A DNA stretch of 7,199 bases from Treponema sp. Its GTDB lineage: Bacteria; Spirochaetota; Spirochaetia; Treponematales; Breznakiellaceae. Of the stretch, positions 6,418 to 7,199 are shown in pieces. Position 1 is the first letter of the stretch; the number at the start of each line of letters is the position of its first letter. The stretch spans positions 1 to 7,199 of the forward strand of contig JAISFT010000199.1 in assembly GCA_031263435.1 (NCBI GenBank), in the 5' to 3' direction. The position numbers and the translations under genes are program-made. The notes beneath the pieces are model-generated. The model ran no database searches, was not told the DNA's origin, and worked only from the letters and a program-made list of their open reading frames with translations.

Positions 6418-6504
6418 TTTTGGGCGCATCCCCGGTTCTGCGGGTCCTTCGGACTCCGCAGAACCGGGGACCGGGCTATCCGCTTCAATTCCTCGACCCA
6501 TCCC
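6418..6504 (-). repeat. R1 repeat core, copy 2 (inverted, faces the gene)
   Basis: Read on the minus strand this copy runs GGGATGG (6498-6504), GAAGCGGA (6479-6486), AGCCCGGTCC (6468-6477), an 18-bp near-perfect hairpin (6429-6470; CCCCGGTTCTGCGG on the plus strand, apex GTCC-TTC-GGAC), then GGATGCGCCCAAAA (6418-6431). The order of blocks is that of copy 1, while the hairpin sequence is different. The hairpin array preceding copy 1 is largely missing here, so this copy is shorter or degraded. Confidence 0.75.
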
Positions 6505-6510
6505 ATACGT

Positions 6511-6539
6511 GGTCCTGCGGACTCCCAGCGGGGCTGGGA
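6511..6539. repeat. Two small adjacent hairpins
   Basis: GTCC-TGC-GGAC (6512-6522) is followed directly by TCCCAGC-GGG-GCTGGGA (6523-6539). The first, with its flanks (6511-6525), repeats 6443-6457 with one change. These stems lie outside the R1 core, on the side where copy 1 has its hairpin array. Confidence 0.65.
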
Positions 6540-6543
6540 AACA

Positions 6544-6616
6544 TCCCGGCGGGAGAATCCCGAAAAATTGCTTATAGAGCCTGCCTCCGCTATCTCCGAT
6601 ACGCTGTGGCGGGGGA
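6544..6616 (+). repeat. R2 dispersed structured repeat, copy B
   Basis: TCCC-GGC-GGGA (6544-6554) is followed by the R2 core around TTGCTTATAGAG (6568-6579). The stem is CCTGCC (6580-6585) with GGCGGG (6608-6613). Relative to copy C one pair is G-U, so pairing is kept although the sequence changed. The terminal GGGAATTCCAAA is missing, so the copy is truncated or diverged at its 3' end. Confidence 0.7.
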
Positions 6617-6627
6617 GTGCCAGGGCC

Positions 6628-6716
6628 GGGCTAAGCCCCCAGGAAAACGCTTGTAGAGCCTGCCTTCGCTATTTTCAATACGCTACGGCTAAAAGCCGAC
6701 GGCAGGGAATTCCAAA
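6628..6716 (+). repeat. R2 dispersed structured repeat, copy C
   Basis: The hairpin GGGC-TAA-GCCC (6628-6638) is followed by GGAAAACGCTTGTAGAG (6642-6658). The stem CCTGCC (6659-6664)/GGCAGG (6701-6706) encloses CGGCT-AAA-AGCCG (6686-6698), and the unit ends in GGGAATTCCAAA (6705-6716). It is the best match to copy A. It lies about 55 nt upstream of the promoter of the next gene. The 6379-6769 stretch holds only repeats and hairpins; I see no gene in it. Confidence 0.8.
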
Positions 6717-6769
6717 TGTTTCTCCGGTTCTGTGGCCGGCTCTGCGGACAGGGGGGTCAGGCTTAGTGC

Positions 6770-6798
6770 TTGCGGCGGGGTTCTTTATTATATATAAT
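6770..6798 (+). promoter_or_regulatory. Promoter with palindromic operator candidate for the 6817 gene
   Basis: TTGCGG (6770-6775), 17 nt, then a perfect TATAAT (6793-6798). A perfect 12-base palindrome ATTATATATAAT (6787-6798) covers the -10 box and is a plausible autorepression site. The predicted start near 6805 leaves a very short leader that still includes the ribosome site AGGGGGA (6805-6812). Confidence 0.6.
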
Positions 6799-6816
6799 GC
6801 GTTACAGGGGGACAAA

Positions 6817-7191
6817 ATGAGTGATACGCTTGTGAAAGAGAGGGAATCGGCATATACCGGGAGCGGGGCAGCAAACCCCACACTTCAAATTATATCGCAG
6901 TATCATAAAATTCCGGTTAACCGGATGGCGTTTGACGATTTTGTTCTGGTATTTAATTCTCCCTATAAAATCAACGTAAGACAGGAAGACGGATATTTTA
7001 TTCACGAGGATTCATACCTTGATATGACCTGCTGGGGCAAAACGCTTGAAGAGTTGTTTGAATCGGTATTTGAAGAATTCAATTTTTTATGGAGAGACAT
7101 CGTATTGGAAGATGATGAGAAACTGCATGAGTCAGCGCAAAAGCTAAAACAACTGCTTTTGGTTATTGCGAGGGAGGAAAAAACAAAATGA
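6817..7191 (+). CDS. HicB-like antitoxin candidate
   Basis: This is a small 124-residue acidic protein with no signal peptide or membrane segment. The segment DGYFIHEDSYLDMTCWGKTLEELFESVFEEFNFLW (about residues 59-93) has the HicB pattern: a short beta hairpin, a small strand, GKTLEE, then a helix. The tail (DDEKLHESAQKLKQLLL) resembles the ends of HicB-like antitoxins from anaerobes that I recall. No clear DNA-binding domain is visible. I chose ATG 6817 because AGGGGGA lies 5-6 nt upstream and a promoter directly precedes it; the frame is open back to 6568 but there it runs through R2 repeats. The stop overlaps the next start codon as ATGA, the usual layout of toxin-antitoxin pairs. The gene is clearly AT-richer than the thi genes, which suggests acquisition. 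It could also be an unrelated small accessory protein. Confidence 0.55.
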   Translation: MSDTLVKERESAYTGSGAANPTLQIISQYHKIPVNRMAFDDFVLVFNSPYKINVRQEDGYFIHEDSYLDMTCWGKTLEELFESVFEEFNFLWRDIVLEDDEKLHESAQKLKQLLLVIAREEKTK

Positions 7192-7199
7192 CGCTTAAA
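7188..7199 (+). CDS. Start of a downstream gene, possibly the partner toxin (partial)
   Basis: An ATG at 7188 overlaps the preceding stop by four bases and is preceded by AGGGAGG (7171-7177) at good spacing. Only the codons for MTLK are inside the window. HicA toxins often start with a similar short M-x-x-K segment, but four residues cannot identify a family; the call rests on the neighbour. Confidence 0.45.

Noticed and set aside
6429..6470. Intrinsic terminator from the strong R1 hairpin
   Set aside because: On the plus strand no T-run follows the stem, and the T-rich stretch lies before it. On the minus strand the downstream bases are GCGCCCAAAA.
6568..6816. N-terminal extension of the HicB-like protein back to 6568
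   Set aside because: It reads through R2 copies B and C and the promoter; ATG 6817 has a good ribosome site.

Overview
This window has three blocks: a thiamine-uptake operon on the minus strand (positions 1 to about 3845), a long gene-poor stretch full of hairpins and repeats, and two unrelated plus-strand accessory loci (a 582-residue fusion protein and the start of a toxin-antitoxin-like pair). The host is probably a GC-rich bacterium. The ThiB leader resembles substrate-binding-protein leaders I associate with spirochaetes such as Treponema, but that is only an impression. The last gene (6817-7191) is visibly AT-richer than the thi genes, which suggests a separate origin.

Thiamine block. 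Reading leftwards there is a strong promoter (TTGACA, 17 nt, TATACT on the minus strand), a TPP riboswitch (3673-3805), a leader of about 140 nt, then thiB (periplasmic thiamine/TPP-binding protein), thiP (fused two-domain permease) and thiQ (ATPase, running off the left edge). The genes are tightly packed: 15 nt between thiB and thiP, and an 11-nt overlap between thiP and a GTG-started thiQ. TPP should repress the whole transporter. I see no U-tracted terminator in the leader, so control of translation at the thiB ribosome site is more likely.

Intergenic and accessory block (3862-7199). Two repeat families are visible. R2 is an element of roughly 75-90 nt present three times in plus orientation (3922-4013, 6544-6616, 6628-6716). 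It has a conserved single-stranded core and a closing stem that is kept despite sequence changes. R1 is a hairpin-bearing element whose cores lie in opposite orientations at 4487-4558 (plus) and 6418-6504 (minus), so they face inward on either side of one gene. R1 copy 1 is the 3' end of a run of about nine near-perfect hairpins (4259-4547) that looks like a structured RNA or a hairpin-type mobile repeat.

The bracketed gene (4630-6378) encodes a PRiA4 ORF-3-like domain, a Lys/Ala/Thr decapeptide-repeat linker, and a C-terminal half resembling DUF7309 plus DUF6930. The layout R2 - hairpins - R1> - gene - <R1 - R2 - R2 suggests a passenger gene carried or framed by small non-autonomous repeats. 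No transposase is visible in the window. At the right edge a HicB-like protein of 124 residues overlaps by ATGA the start codon of a second gene that continues outside the window.
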